A stretch of DNA of 64,000 nucleotides. Origin: Streptomyces diastatochromogenes. GTDB taxonomy: Bacteria > Actinomycetota > Actinomycetes > Streptomycetales > Streptomycetaceae. The position numbers and the translations under genes are program-made. The first letter of the stretch is position 1. Each line of letters begins with the position of its first letter. Shown here piece after piece: positions 1-10,378 of the stretch. The notes beneath the pieces are model-generated. The model searched no databases. It saw nothing but the letters and a program-made list of their open reading frames with translations, and had not been told where the DNA came from. The stretch is from positions 930,001 through 994,000 of the forward strand of contig JAPTYK010000001.1 of NCBI GenBank assembly GCA_026913215.1. Direction: 5' to 3'.

Positions 1-818
1 CCCGGGTTGCCGCCGCCGTCCGGGCCCTCGCCCGGGAAGAGGACGGGGAAGTTGACGACCCGCGCCTGCTCGGGCGCCTTGCGGGGCACCTTGATGACGG
101 AGATGCCGTCGTGCGGGGGCTGGCAGTCGGGGAAGGCGACGTTGGGCGAGTAGGAGGCGACGTAGATGTACACGTTCTTGCCCTTGGGCAGGATCGTGTG
201 GGTGTGGGAACCGCAGTTGGTCTCGACGGCGGCGACGTACTTCGGGTTGGCGATGTCGCTGATGTCGAAGATCTTCATGCCCTCCCAGGATTCCTTCACC
301 GAGGCGGGCTGCGTCGTGCTGGCGCACGAGTTGTCGCTGCGGGAGGAGTCGGTGGAGAGGAAGAGGAGGTTCCCGGAGACGGAGACGTCGTTCTGGGAAC
401 CCGGGCAGAGGACCTGGGCGACGGTCTTCGGGGCCTTCGGGTTGCTGATGTCGTAGATGCGGAAGCCGTCGTAGTTGCCGGCGAAGGCGTACTTGCCCTG
501 GAAGGCGAGGTCCGTGTTGAGGCCCTTGAGGGCGTCCTTGGGGACGTTCGCGAGGTGCTCGATGTTCTGGCTGTGGACGATCTCGTCCACGCCGGGTATC
601 TCGCCGCTCCGTATGGCGGAGCGCGCCTCGGCGGCCTGCTGCGAGGAGACCGTTCCCCGTGCGGGGCGGCGTCGCCGGGGTCGGGGGTGGCGGCGCGGGA
701 CTGCCGCGAGCAGTGTGGCCAGCAGCCCTGCGGCGGCGGATGCCACGCCCAGGCGTCTGAACCGGGCACGCGGGTCACGCGTGTCGGACGTGGTACGCGG
801 GGTACGCAACGAAGTCAC
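1..818 (-). CDS. Secreted LVIVD-repeat protein, 3' end outside the window
   Basis: A GTG start at 818 follows a GGAGGA ribosome binding site at about 823-830. The product opens with a basic stretch and a hydrophobic segment (RRLGVASAAAGLLATLLAA), so it is probably exported. The body carries LVIVD-type beta-propeller repeats with phrases such as GFRIYDISNPKAP and MKIFDISDIANPK. The family role is unknown; the fold suggests an extracytoplasmic propeller used for binding. Two one-base losses between about 655 and 700, just after the signal region, break the frame; restoring one base at each gives a continuous product. The gene runs off the window at base 1. Class is certain, biochemical role is not. 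Confidence 0.85.
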   Translation of the reverse strand, partial: MTSLRTPRTTSDTRDPRARFRRLGVASAAAGLLATLLAAVPRRHPRPRRRRPARGTVSSQQAAEARSAIRSGEIPGVDEIVHSQNIEHLANVPKDALKGLNTDLAFQGKYAFAGNYDGFRIYDISNPKAPKTVAQVLCPGSQNDVSVSGNLLFLSTDSSRSDNSCASTTQPASVKESWEGMKIFDISDIANPKYVAAVETNCGSHTHTILPKGKNVYIYVASYSPNVAFPDCQPPHDGISVIKVPRKAPEQARVVNFPVLFPGEGPDGGGNP

Positions 819-994
819 TCCGTCCTCCCTGGTATCCGTTCAGCTGTGAACGGGTGTTGGACCCCGGCAGTATCTGTCGTGCCATGCGCATCTCAACAGA
901 TGGCAACACAGACGTAATGAAGGTTTTTGATCGGTCATCCCGAGAAAGGTGCTAGGAACGGTCACTGTCCCCGCAAGAACACCTGGAGGTCGCG

Positions 995-1642
995 TTGTTG
1001 ATCCGCCGTCAGCGTGCCGTCGCCGCGGTCCTGTCCGCCGTCGCCGTACTCGCCCTGGCCGCCTGCGAGTCGGACACCGGCGAGGACGCGCCGCAGGCCG
1101 GGGCGTCGAGCGGTCCCGCGGTGGTGGCCCCGGGGAAGCCCGGCGAGCCGGCCCGGCGGATATCCCCCGAGGAGGCGGCGAAGCTGCTCCCCGACGAGAG
1201 CCCGAACGGCGCGGACTTCCGGTACGTGCAGATGATGATCGCGCACCACGAGCAGGCGCTGACGATGACGCGGCTGGTCCCGGGGCGGGCCGCCTCCCCG
1301 CAGGTGAAGCGGGTGGCGGAGCGGATCACGGCGGCGCAGCGGCCGGAGATCGACGCGATGAGAGGTTGGCTGGAAAACAACGGCGGTCCGCGTGCGCAGG
1401 GCGCCCACGACCATCACTCGATGCCGGGGATGGCGACCGAGGAGCAGCTGAAGGAGTTGCGGGGCGCGAAGGGCGGGGCCTTCGACGCGCTCTTCCTGAA
1501 GCTCATGATCGCCCACCACGAGGGGGCCGTGACGATGGCCGCCGAGGTGCTGGGCCAGGGCAACAACGGGCTCGTGGAGGAGATGGCGAACGACGTGATC
1601 GCCCAGCAGACCTCGGAGATCAACCGGATGCGCTCGCTGTAG
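995..1642 (+). CDS. DUF305 lipoprotein
   Basis: Intact 215-residue protein. TTG start at 995 (a second TTG follows at 998) behind GGAGG at 985-989. The N-terminus is a lipoprotein signal with lipobox LAAC near residue 26. Two DUF305 half-repeats follow, each with the paired histidine motif: MMIAHHEQAL near residue 80 and LMIAHHEGAV near residue 170. DUF305 proteins have a ferritin-like helical fold and are often found near copper or other metal functions; a metal-binding role here is inference. It lies back to back with the LVIVD gene (start codons about 175 bp apart), so the two may share a divergent promoter region. One of the few uninterrupted genes in the window. Confidence 0.93.
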   Translation: MLIRRQRAVAAVLSAVAVLALAACESDTGEDAPQAGASSGPAVVAPGKPGEPARRISPEEAAKLLPDESPNGADFRYVQMMIAHHEQALTMTRLVPGRAASPQVKRVAERITAAQRPEIDAMRGWLENNGGPRAQGAHDHHSMPGMATEEQLKELRGAKGGAFDALFLKLMIAHHEGAVTMAAEVLGQGNNGLVEEMANDVIAQQTSEINRMRSL

Positions 1643-2049
1643 GAGCGGGCGCGTCCGGCCCGACACGCCCGGCCGGTCCGCCCTCCCCGCGCCCGGTCAG
1701 TCCGCGTCTCCCCGCGCCCGGCCTGGGCGCCGGCGGCGGCGAGGACGGAGTCGAGGAGGCCGGGGAAGAGGGCGTCGAGGTCGTCCCTGCGCAGCAGGTT
1801 GTACTTGGCCGTGCCCCGGTACACCTGCTGGATGACGCCGCTCTCGCGGAGCACCCGGAAGTGGTGCGTGGTCGTGGACTTGGTCACCGGGAGGTCGAAG
1901 TACGAGCAGCTGAGTTCGGTGTCCTCGCGCGCCATCTCCCGCACGATCCGCAGGCGTACGGCGTCTGAGAGGGCGTGCAGCACCTCTTCGAGGCGGATCT
2001 GATCGCGCGTGGGGTGCTCCAGGACGCGCGGGTTGGTGGTGGTCGTCAT
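1414..2049 (-). CDS. ArsR-family winged-helix repressor
   Basis: ATG at 2049 behind GTGGAG. Residues 1-105 form a clear ArsR helix-turn-helix domain: LEEVLHALSDAVRLRIVREM, then SYFDLPVTKSTTTHHFRVLR as recognition region, then a wing ending YNLLRRDDLDALFPGLLD. No metal-binding CxC is seen in the recognition helix; the single Cys in LSCSYFD resembles oxidant- or thiol-responsive members. The frame stays open to 1414, antisense to the DUF305 gene, but homology stops near 1735. One base added in the G/C run there would end the protein at 1697, the likely true end. It is divergent from the Old Yellow Enzyme gene, and the shared spacer holds two palindromic sites that are its probable operators. 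Confidence 0.88.
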   Translation of the reverse strand: MTTTTNPRVLEHPTRDQIRLEEVLHALSDAVRLRIVREMAREDTELSCSYFDLPVTKSTTTHHFRVLRESGVIQQVYRGTAKYNLLRRDDLDALFPGLLDSVLAAAGAQAGRGETRTDRARGGRTGRACRAGRARSYSERIRLISEVCWAITSFAISSTSPLLPWPSTSAAIVTAPSWWAIMSFRKSASKAPPFAPRNSFSCSSVAIPGIE

Positions 2050-2082
2050 GGCGGCGGCTCCACTTCATCCGGGATGCCGACC

Positions 2083-2110
2083 ATTGTACGAGAACCCTCG
2101 TAGTTTGACA
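2083..2110. promoter_or_regulatory. Divergent promoter elements between arsR and OYE
   Basis: On the minus strand TACAAT (complement of 2083-2088) is a good -10 element about 34 bp before the arsR start. On the plus strand TTGACA at 2105-2110 is a good -35 element, with GAGTAT at 2127-2132 (16-bp spacing) as a weak -10. Both overlap or abut the palindromes at 2087-2102 and 2121-2136, as expected for repression of both genes. Confidence 0.5.
2087..2102. promoter_or_regulatory. ArsR operator 1 (palindrome)
   Basis: TACGAG-AACC-CTCGTA, a perfect 6-bp inverted repeat with a 4-bp centre. It touches the arsR -10 element. A second site of the same design lies 34 bp away (three helical turns). Confidence 0.75.
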
Positions 2111-2120
2111 TTCGCCGTAC

Positions 2121-2136
2121 TACGATGAGTATCGTA
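2121..2136. promoter_or_regulatory. ArsR operator 2 (palindrome)
   Basis: TACGAT-GAGT-ATCGTA, a perfect inverted repeat with the same arm length, centre length and core (TACGA/TCGTA) as operator 1. It overlaps the predicted -10 of the flavin oxidoreductase gene. Confidence 0.75.
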
Positions 2137-2172
2137 CGAGCACCTTCGAGGCATCCCGAAACGGAGTCCGTC

Positions 2173-3249
<1,077 letters not shown>

Positions 3250-3319
3250 GCGCGGGCGCGGCCGGGCCGGGAGTGTCCCCGGGGCCGTTGTCAGTGGCCG
3301 GGTCCAGACTTGCCCGTAT

Positions 3320-3331
3320 CAGTGACAACGG
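3320..3331 (+). promoter_or_regulatory. Shared 12-mer upstream of the BNR gene
   Basis: CAGTGACAACGG sits 20 bp before the start at 3351, preceded by ACTTGCCCGTAT. The identical 12-mer, also followed by GTCC after one more base, recurs at 5143-5154 before the sugar-kinase gene. It may be a promoter or regulator half-site; function unproven. Confidence 0.35.
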
Positions 3332-3350
3332 CGTCCTGGAGGTGGCAGCC

Positions 3351-4445
3351 ATGCCCGACGTACTCCTCACCGTGGGCACCCGCAAGGGGCTCTTCATCGG
3401 CCGACGGCACGACGGACGGTGGGAGTTCGACGACCCCGCCTTCCCCGCGCAGGCGGTGTACTCCGTCGCCATCGACACCCGGCGGCCGCGCCCGCGGCTG
3501 CTCGTCGGCGGGGACAGCGCCCACTGGGGCCCCTCCGTCTTCCACTCCGACGACCTCGGCGGGAGCTGGACCGAACCGGCCCGGCCGGCGGTGAGGTTCC
3601 CCGAGGACACCGGGGCCTCCCTGGAGCGCGTCTGGCAGCTGCACCCGGCACCGGAGCACTCCCCGGCGTCGTGTACGCGGGGACCGAGCCGACCGCGCTC
3701 TTCCGGTCGGCGGACGGCGGCGAGTCCTTCGACCTCGTCCGCCCGCTCTGGGAGCACCCGACGCGCTCGAAGTGGGTGCCCGGCGGAGGCGGCGAGGCCG
3801 TGCACACCGTCGTCACCGACCCGCGCGACCCGGACGCCCTGACGGTCGCGGTGTCGACCGCGGGGTGTTCCGCTCGCGGGACGGCGGGGCCGCGTGGGAG
3901 CCCTCCAACCAGGGGTGTCCGCCGTCTTCCTGCCCGATCCGCACCCCGAGTTCGGACAGTGCGTCCACAAGATCGCCCAGGACGCGGGCGACGAGGACCG
4001 GCTCTACCTCCAGAACCACTGGGGCGTCTTCCGCAGCGACGACGCGGGCGCGAGCTGGTCCGACATCGGCGCGGGGCTCCCCTCCGACTTCGGCTTCGCG
4101 GTCGCCGCGCACCCGCACCGCCCCGGCACCGCCTACGTCTTCCCGATCACCGCCGACTCCGACCGCGTCCCGGCGGGCCGCCGCTGCCGCGTCTACCGCA
4201 CGCGGGACGCGGGCGAGACCTGGGAGCCGCTGAGCCGGGGACTGCCCGGCGGCGACCACTACGGCACGGTGCTGCGGGACGCGCTGTGCACGGACGACGC
4301 GGACCCGGCGGGCGTCTACTTCGGCAACCGCAACGGCGAGGTGTACGCGAGCGCCGACGACGGGGACACCTGGCAGCTGCTCGCGGAGCACCTGCCGGAC
4401 GTGCTGTGCGTACGGGCGGCGGTGATCCGAGCGCCCAGGGCCTAG
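3351..4445 (+). CDS. BNR/sialidase-fold beta-propeller protein, frame-broken
   Basis: ATG at 3351 behind GGAGGT. The product begins [15 protein letters not shown] and carries repeated Asp-box-like motifs ([71 protein letters not shown]), which define a BNR or VPS10-like propeller of about 365 residues. No signal peptide is visible, so it is probably cytoplasmic. This class is often annotated as glycosyl hydrolase or exo-alpha-sialidase, but no catalytic residues can be assigned here. Three frame changes lie near 3,660, 3,862 and 3,915. Its TAG stop overlaps the opposing ung stop in the same CTAG tetranucleotide. Confidence 0.82.
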
Positions 4446-5119
4446 GGCAGGCGCCAGTCCACCGGCTGGGCGCCCATGCCGACGAGCATCTCGTTCGCCC
4501 GGCTGAACGGGCGGGAGCCGAAGAAGCCCCGGTCCGCTGACATCGGGGACGGGTGCGCGGACTCGACCACCGGCAGGTTCCCCAGGAGCGGGCGGGCCCT
4601 GCGCGCGTCGGCGCCCCAGAGGATGGACACCAGGGGCTTGCCCCGGGCCGCCAGCGCGCGGATCGCCTGCTCGGTCACCTCTTCCCAGCCCTTGCCCCGG
4701 TGCGCGCCCGCCTTGCGCGGGGCCGTGGTCAGCGCCCTGTTGAGCAGCAGGACGCCCTGCCGGGTCCACGGCGTCAGATCGCCGTTCGACGGCCGGGGCA
4801 GACCGAGGTCGGTGTGCAGCTCCCGGAAGATGTTCTCCAGGCTGGGCGGCAGCGAGCGGACCTCGGGCGCGACCGAGAAGCTCAGCCCCATCGGCATCCC
4901 CGGCGTGTGATACGGGTCCTGACCCACGATCAGGACCCGCACCTCGTCGAAGGGCTGCTGGAAGGCCCGCAGCACGTTCGGCCCGGAGGGCAGATACGTC
5001 CGGCCCGCCGCGATCTCCGCCCGCAGGAAGTCGCCCATCGCGGCGACACGCCCCGCGACGGGGCTCAGGGCCTGCGCCCAGCCGGGCTCCACCAGTTCGT
5101 TCAAGGGTCGTGCTGTCAC
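4442..5119 (-). CDS. ung: Uracil-DNA glycosylase, family 1
   Basis: Intact, 225 residues. [17 protein letters not shown] contains the catalytic Asp (about residue 68). The Leu-intercalation loop is [17 protein letters not shown] near residue 195, and [10 protein letters not shown] and SILWGADAR are also typical of family 1. The enzyme removes uracil from DNA by N-glycosidic cleavage, starting base-excision repair. Start is GTG at 5119. It faces the BNR gene tail to tail, with stop codons overlapping in CTAG. Confidence 0.97.
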   Translation of the reverse strand: MTARPLNELVEPGWAQALSPVAGRVAAMGDFLRAEIAAGRTYLPSGPNVLRAFQQPFDEVRVLIVGQDPYHTPGMPMGLSFSVAPEVRSLPPSLENIFRELHTDLGLPRPSNGDLTPWTRQGVLLLNRALTTAPRKAGAHRGKGWEEVTEQAIRALAARGKPLVSILWGADARRARPLLGNLPVVESAHPSPMSADRGFFGSRPFSRANEMLVGMGAQPVDWRLP

Positions 5120-5142
5120 GGTCCGTCACTCTACCGGCCTAC

Positions 5143-5172
5143 AGTGACAACGGGGTCCGGCCCGGACCCCGC
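5143..5172 (+). promoter_or_regulatory. Repeated 12-mer and hairpin upstream of the sugar kinase
   Basis: CAGTGACAACGG at 5143-5154 repeats the motif before the BNR gene; TACAGT at 5141-5146 could act as a -10. A short hairpin, CGGGGTCCG (5152-5160) with CGGACCCCG (5164-5172), follows directly. This could be leader RNA structure or an operator. Confidence 0.35.
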
Positions 5173-5206
5173 CCGCTCCTCCCCACCTCTTCGAGGAAGG
5201 TGCACC

Positions 5207-6194
5207 GTGGTTTCCGTGAACGAGCACTCCGAAGGCCTGGTCGTCGGTGTCGACTCCGGTGGTTCGGGGCTTCGGATCGCCCTGGCCGGGGCCGTGAGCG
5301 GGACGGTCCTCGACGGCCGTGCGTCGCGCGAGCCGGTGCGGACGGGGCCCGGCGGGATCTCCGCCGGGCACTTCCTGGAGCAGGTCCTGCCCGCGGTCGC
5401 CGACCTGCGGGAGCGGGTCGGGGCGCGGCCGGTGCTCGCCGTGGCCGTGGGCGCCGCCGGGATGGCGACCCTGGGGGACGAGCTGCGGGCCGTGCTGCCG
5501 GGTGCCTTCGCGGAGGCGTGGGGGTGCCGGCTCGCCCTCGCGGCCGACGCGGTCACCGCGTACGCCGGGGCGCTCGGGCAGCGGGCGGGGGCCGTCGTGG
5601 CGGGCGGGACGGGGATGATCGCGCTCGGCACGGATCTGACCTGCTGGCGGCGGGCCGACGGGTGGGGCACCTCCTCGGCGACTGCGGGAGCGGCGCGTGG
5701 ATCGGGCGGGCCGGGCTGGAGGCGGCGATGCGCGCGCACGACGGGCGGCGCGGGGTTCGGCGGCGCTCCTGGAACGGGCCGAGAGCTCTTCGGGCGGCGG
5801 CCGGACTGCCGGGCCTGCTCTACCCGCGGACGGACCGGCCCGCGGTGCTCGCCTCCTTCGCCCCCGAGGTGGGGCGGTGCGCCGGGCGGACCCCGTGGCG
5901 GCCGGCATCCTCGCGCGGGCCGGGGCGCACATCGCCGAGGCCGCCGAGGCCGTGTGCCCGGCGGAGCCCGGTGCCCCGGTGGCGCTGACCGGCGGACTCT
6001 TCCACATGGGCGAACCGCTGCTCGTACCGCTGCGCTCCGCGCTCGGGGAACTCGTCCCGAGGGCCCGGACGGTGGAACCGGCGGGAGATCCGCTCGCCGG
6101 GGCGGTCGCGCTGGCCTCCGCGCTCGCCACCGGCACCCTGCGCCTGCCGGAAGACCCGGCGCTGCTCCGGCTGTTCGGCACCGGAACCGCGTAG
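5207..6194 (+). CDS. BadF/BadG/BcrA-type ATPase, N-acetylglucosamine kinase-like, frame-broken
   Basis: GTG at 5207 behind AGGAAGG. The ASKHA fold is clear: phosphate-1 loop VVGVDSGGSGLRIALAG at residues 10-26, AVAVGAAGMATLG, LAADAVTAYAGALG, the second phosphate loop VVAGGTGMIALG, then GDCGSGAWIGRAGLEAAMRAHDGR, and ALTGGLFHMGEPLL as adenosine motif. These N-acetylglucosamine-kinase-like proteins phosphorylate amino sugars in the cytoplasm; the substrate here is inferred. The frame changes about four times (near 5,665, 5,755, 5,795 and 5,870). Intact length would be about 330 residues, normal for the family. Confidence 0.85.
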
Positions 6195-6384
6195 AGCGGG
6201 GCGTCCTCCCAGGTGGGAGGTGGTGCGCCGGAGCGCGATCGGGCACGGAACGGGCAGAGAGGGAGGCGAAACGGAAGGCAAACGGAACGGAAGCCGGGGC
6301 AGAGAGCGGACATAGGGGGGCAGAAGGCGCGTGACCGCACCTCAGCCGACGGCGCGACGGGCGAAACCAGTAGCATGCGGCGCC
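6195..6384 (+). other. Purine-rich spacer
   Basis: 190 bp without a gene. Positions about 6235-6310 on the plus strand are strongly purine-rich, with repeated ACGGAA and AACGGA words, similar to the repeat at 14479-14561. I see no convincing terminator or promoter. Confidence 0.5.
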
Positions 6385-7304
6385 ATGAGCTCCCCCACTG
6401 GGCCTGCTTCCGGCCTGCCTGTACGAATGCCTCGACCCCGCCAGTCCGGGCGGCACCGTCGCCCCGAACCCGCGGCGGCGCCCGAGGGCGCTCCCGCGCT
6501 GGTTCTCGCCGTGCCCGGCGCGCCTTCCGCCGCCATACGCTCGCTGGCCGAAGAGCTCGTGAGCATCGCCCGTTCCGAGCTGCCCGGCCTGGAGGCCGCG
6601 ATCGGCTTCCTGGAGGGCGACGACACCGAGTACCCCTCCCTCGCGACCGTCCTCACGGCGGCCGAGACGCTGCGCACCGAGCGGTACGAGCTGGCCCTCG
6701 CCGCCGGCCGCGAGGCCACCGCCCCGACGGGTCCGGCGCGGTCGTCGTCCCGCTGCTCGCGGGCCCGGACAGCGCCCAGATGCGCCAGGTGCGCCAGGGC
6801 CTCATGGACGCCGGCAACACCGCCGAGCTGACCGATGTCCTCGGCCCGCACCCGCTGCTCGCCGAGGCGCTGCACGTGCGCCTCTCCGAGGCCGGTCTGG
6901 CCCGCGCCGACCGCGCCCGGCTGTTCACGGTCGCGACGGCCGCCGACGGCATCATCCTGGCCACGGTCGGTGGCGAGGAGGCCGTGCAGGCCGCCGGGAT
7001 CACCGGCATGCTGCTCGCCGCGCGCCTCGCCGTCCCGGTGATGGCCGCCGCGCTCGACCAGGAGGGTTCCATCGCCTCCGTGGCCGAGCAGCTGCGCGCC
7101 GCCGGCGCGGAGCAGCTGGCCCTCGCCCCGTACCTGATCGGCCCCGAGCTGGCCGAGGGTCTGCTCGACGAGGCGTCGAAGGAGGCCGGGTGCGCCGCCG
7201 CCGAACCGCTGGGCGCCTACCCGGCCATCGGCAAGCTGGTGCTCTCGCAGTACACGGCCGCGCTGGGCCTCCCGCAGCAGCCGCAGGGCGCGCCCTCGCT
7301 CTGA
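6385..7304 (+). CDS. CbiX/sirohydrochlorin chelatase-like protein, one frame break
   Basis: ATG at 6385 (MSSPTGPASGLPVRMPRPRQ). A basic low-complexity N-terminus of about 35 residues precedes two CbiX-like alpha/beta halves: ALVLAVPGAPSAAIRSLAEEL...AIGFLEGDDTEYPSL, and later GIILATVGGEEAVQAAGITGMLLAARL with LALAPYLIGPELAEGLLDEA. Class members insert Co or Fe into sirohydrochlorin, but many actinobacterial proteins annotated this way lack proof. The chelatase metal-ligand histidines are not evident in this sequence, so activity is doubtful. One base lost near 6,737 breaks the frame; about 306 residues when joined. Confidence 0.75.
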
Positions 7305-7327
7305 GGCCGCGACCCCGTGTCGTACGG

Positions 7328-7365
7328 AAGGGCCCGCTCCGGAATCGTCCGGTGCGGGCCCTTCG
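7328..7365. terminator. Hairpin terminator between convergent genes
   Basis: GAAGGGCCCGC at 7328-7338 pairs with GCGGGCCCTTC at 7355-7365 (11-bp stem, 16-base loop). It follows the CbiX-like gene by 23 bp and the opposing lactonase gene by 22 bp, so it can serve both strands. Confidence 0.8.
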
Positions 7366-7387
7366 TCGTGTCCGGAGGGGACGGGCG

Positions 7388-8440
7388 TCAGCCGAAGACC
7401 ACGCAGGAGGCGGCCGGGGCTTCGATCGAGCCGGCGCGCGCGGGAATGCCCGTGTCCGGGTCGAGGGTGAACCAGGTGACGTCGCCGGGCGTTCGTTCGC
7501 CGCGTACAGGCGCCGTCCGGAGGGTCGAGGGTCAGGTCGCGGGGCCAGGTGCCGCCGCAGGGCACGGTGGCGACGAGACGGGCCCCGGCGCCGTCCGCGT
7601 CGAGGGCGAGGACGGCGAGGGTGTCGTCGCCGCGCACGGCGGCCCAGAGGAAGCGGCCGTCGGGGGCGACGACCACCTCGGAGGGATAGCTGGGGCCGGT
7701 GGTGCCCTCGGGGACGACGGGGGTCTCGGCGAGCGGTTCGAGCACGCCCTTCGCGGGGTCCCAGCGGCAGACGGTGAGGGTGGGCTCCAGCTCGTTCAGG
7801 ACGTACGCGTGCGTGCCGGCCGGGTGGAAGGCCAGGTGGCGCGGTCCGGTGCCGGGGCGCAGCGCGGTCTCGCCGTGGAGGGTGAGCCGCCCGGTCGCGG
7901 GGTCGAGGGCGCAGATCCGTACGGAGTCGGTGCCGAGGTCCACGCTGACGACCCAGTTCCCGCTGGGGTCGGGGAGTACCTGGTGGGCGTGCGGGCCGCT
8001 CTGGCGGTCGGCGACGGGGCCGCTGCCCTCGTGCCGCAGGACCGTGGTGGCGGGGCGGGGGTGCCGTCCCCGGCGAGGGGCAGGGCGGTGACGCTGCCGG
8101 AGGTGTAGTTGGCGGTGAGGAGGTGTCCGGCGGCGAGTGCGAGGTGGGTGGGGCCCGCGCCGTCGACGGGGACAGGGGCGCCGATCGGCCGGGGTGCGGG
8201 CCCGGTGACGTCGAAGGCGGCCACGGCGCCCGCGTCGGTCTCGGAGACGGCGTGGAGCACAGGGCCGGCGGGGGCGAGGAAGGAGGGGTCGGCGACGGCG
8301 TCGCTGGCGCCGGTGACGGTGAGCGCGCCGGTCTCCCCGTCCACCTCGGCGGTGAGGACGCCGCGTCCGCCCGCCGAGGTGAAGGAGCCGATGTACGCCC
8401 GCGCTCCGCTCCGGCCCTGTTCCGTCCCTGTGCCGCCCAC
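7388..8440 (-). CDS. Lactonase-family seven-bladed propeller (6-phosphogluconolactonase-like), frame-broken
   Basis: GTG at 8440 behind GGGAGG. The product starts MGGTGTEQGRSGARAYIGSFTSAGGRG and has lactonase-family (YbhE-type) blades: THLALAAGHLLTANYTSGSVTALPL, GPRHLAFHPAGTHAYVLNEL, and a final YAANERPGDVTWFTLDPDTG. Proteins of this family hydrolyse 6-phosphogluconolactone or related lactones; substrate cannot be assigned from sequence. Frame changes near 8,035 and 7,512; repaired length about 350 residues, as expected. No export signal. Confidence 0.85.
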
Positions 8441-8542
8441 GGCGCCTCCCCTGTCCCCGGTCCGGTCGCGGTCGACCGGCCGTCGTCTCTCGTCGGGCCG
8501 ACGGTAGCAGGCGGTCTAGACCAAACCGGGAGCCGGGGTCCT

Positions 8543-10056
8543 TCAGGAGCGGACCAGCCGGGCGCCCGGCGGCGTCCGCAGCGGGGCGTCCAGCTCCGTG
8601 AGCACGCGGGCGAGCCCGCTCGCGTGGGCGAGCGCCGGGGCGCCCGCGTGGGCCTCGCCCTCGGTCCGGAGGTGGCCCTCGGCTCCACCGCCGTCCCGTC
8701 GCGGGAGGTGAGGGCCTCCACGGCGGCCTCGACCCGCCAGCAGGCCGCGGCCAGGCGGGCGTCGTGGCCGGCGTCCGGGTCGGCGGCCACGGCGACCAGT
8801 CCGCGCACCTCTCCGGCCGCCTCGTCGAGGAGCCCGAGGACCCGGCGGGCCCGCTGCTTCCTGCCCCGGAAGGGGTTCAGCGGGTGCACCAGCGGAGCCA
8901 GCGCGAGCCGTACGCGCCCGAGAGCGCCTCCAGCTCGGCGGCGTGCGGCGTGGGGTCGGCGGCGTCGTCGCCGGCGAGGCGCCGGACGGACGCCGAGGTG
9001 GCGGACCGGACGCAGAGGAGCGCGCGCTGGATCCACGCGTCGTTCGTCGTGTGCGTCCGCACGGGGAGGACCAGCGTCACGGCGAGGGCGGCGCACAGGG
9101 CCCCGACGCCGGTCTCGGCCACGCGCAGGAGCAGCAGGGCGCCGTCGAGGACGCCGAGGAGGCCGTAGAGCAGGCTGGCCATCACGGTGACCGCGAGGAT
9201 CATCCAGCTGTACGAGACGGCGGCGGTGTAGAAGATCCCGAACACGCACGCGGCGACGAGCAGCGCGGTGGCGACGGGCTCACCGCCCAGCGGGACGGCG
9301 ACGAGGAAGCCGACGACGATGCCGGTGACGGTGCCGAGGACGCGGCGGAAGCCCCGTACGAGCGTCTCGCCCCGCGAGGAGGTGTTGACGAAGATCCACC
9401 AGACGGTGCCGACGGCCCAGTACCAGCGCGCCTCCGAGAGGAGCTGTCCGACGACGAGGGCCGCCCCGAGGCGACGGCGACCTGGACGGCCTGGCGGGTG
9501 GTGGCGCGGGCGAGTCCCGTGCCGGGCAGGGCGGCGGGCACGGCGGCGGCGGGACCCGGCGCTCGATGGGCCACAGCGCGAACCGCACGGTCCCGGCCGC
9601 GGCCAGGGCGATGAGGGTGGCCGCGTACAGCTCGGGGAGCTGGGCGGGGACGGCGTGCAGGAACTGCGTCACGAAGAACTGCATGAAGGCGAAGATGCCG
9701 AGCGCGTGGCCGCGCGGTCCCCAGCGGCGCGCGTACACACCGGCGAAGATCACGAGCAGCCAGGCCGCGTCGCGCAGCAGCGGCGCGCCGTGCAGGAGGG
9801 CCGCGAGGGCGAGCACGGGGAAGCCGACCGCCGGCAGCAGGGCGGTGGTCACGGCCTGGCGGCGCACCGTGGGGTCGCCGACCGTGAAGAGGGCGAGGAG
9901 CGCGGCGAGACCGGCGGTGATGGACGCGACGAGGGACAGGCCGAGCAGCTCGGCCAGGGCGACCGCGAGCCCGACGCCCAGGACGGCCCGGAGCGAGACC
10001 CTGAGCCGGACGAGCCCCGGATCCGGGGCCATGAAGTACTTCTGCACGGCGGCCAA
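8543..10056 (-). CDS. FUSC-family integral membrane protein, frame-broken
   Basis: Two sets of transmembrane helices: an N-terminal block starting VRLRVSLRAVLGVGLAVAL, and a second block VGQLLSEARWYWAVGTVWWIFVNTSSRGETLVRGFRRVLGTVTGIVVGFLVA, the FUSC signature. A charged C-terminal cytoplasmic region of about 200 residues follows (RKQRARRVLGLLDEAAGEV). FUSC proteins resemble aromatic-acid or fusaric-acid efflux components; substrate is unknown here. The first start is TTG at 10056 (MAAVQKYFMAPD); an ATG at 10032 is a good alternative. Frame changes near 9,540, 9,470 and 8,890. Intact length would be about 505 residues. Confidence 0.82.
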
Positions 10057-10378
10057 TCCCGCCCCCCTTGATCTGTTCCTCGGCGCGCGGAGTTCCCCTG
10101 GGGTGGTGGGGGCTCGGACACGACGAAGGCACCGCGGGCCGGTCCGGCCTCGTCGCCGGACGGCGCTGCGCGGCGCCGAAGATATGTGATGGCTACAAGG
10201 ATAGCCGGAAGGGGGTAAGGCGGCTCAACTCATGGACGGAACGGTGGGCCAATGGCCCATCGCCACGGCGGAACAGTGGGCCATACGGAGCCAATGGACC
10301 AGCCGTGCGGCTCCGGAAACCTCGTTGCTCCCCGGAGCCCTCCGCCGCGATCATGCGGCCATGGGAAGAGGAGCCGAC
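10057..10378. other. Spacer between FUSC and APH genes with short inverted and direct repeats
   Basis: 322 bp with no supported gene. GGCTACAAGGATAGCC near 10190-10206 is a small inverted repeat in an A+T-richer patch, a possible FUSC promoter region. TGGGCCAATGGCCCA near 10245-10259 is a near-palindrome, and the word CGGAACnGTGGGCCA occurs there and again near 10267-10281. These may be operators; no regulator can be assigned. Confidence 0.4.

Noticed and set aside
2125..2172. Earlier ATG start for the Old Yellow Enzyme
   Set aside because: It would place the start inside operator 2 and add 16 residues not typical of the family.
7000..9249. A 749-residue minus-strand frame across the lactonase and FUSC genes
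   Set aside because: It joins the FUSC C-terminal part to out-of-frame Arg/Pro-rich sequence. Family motifs show separate genes.
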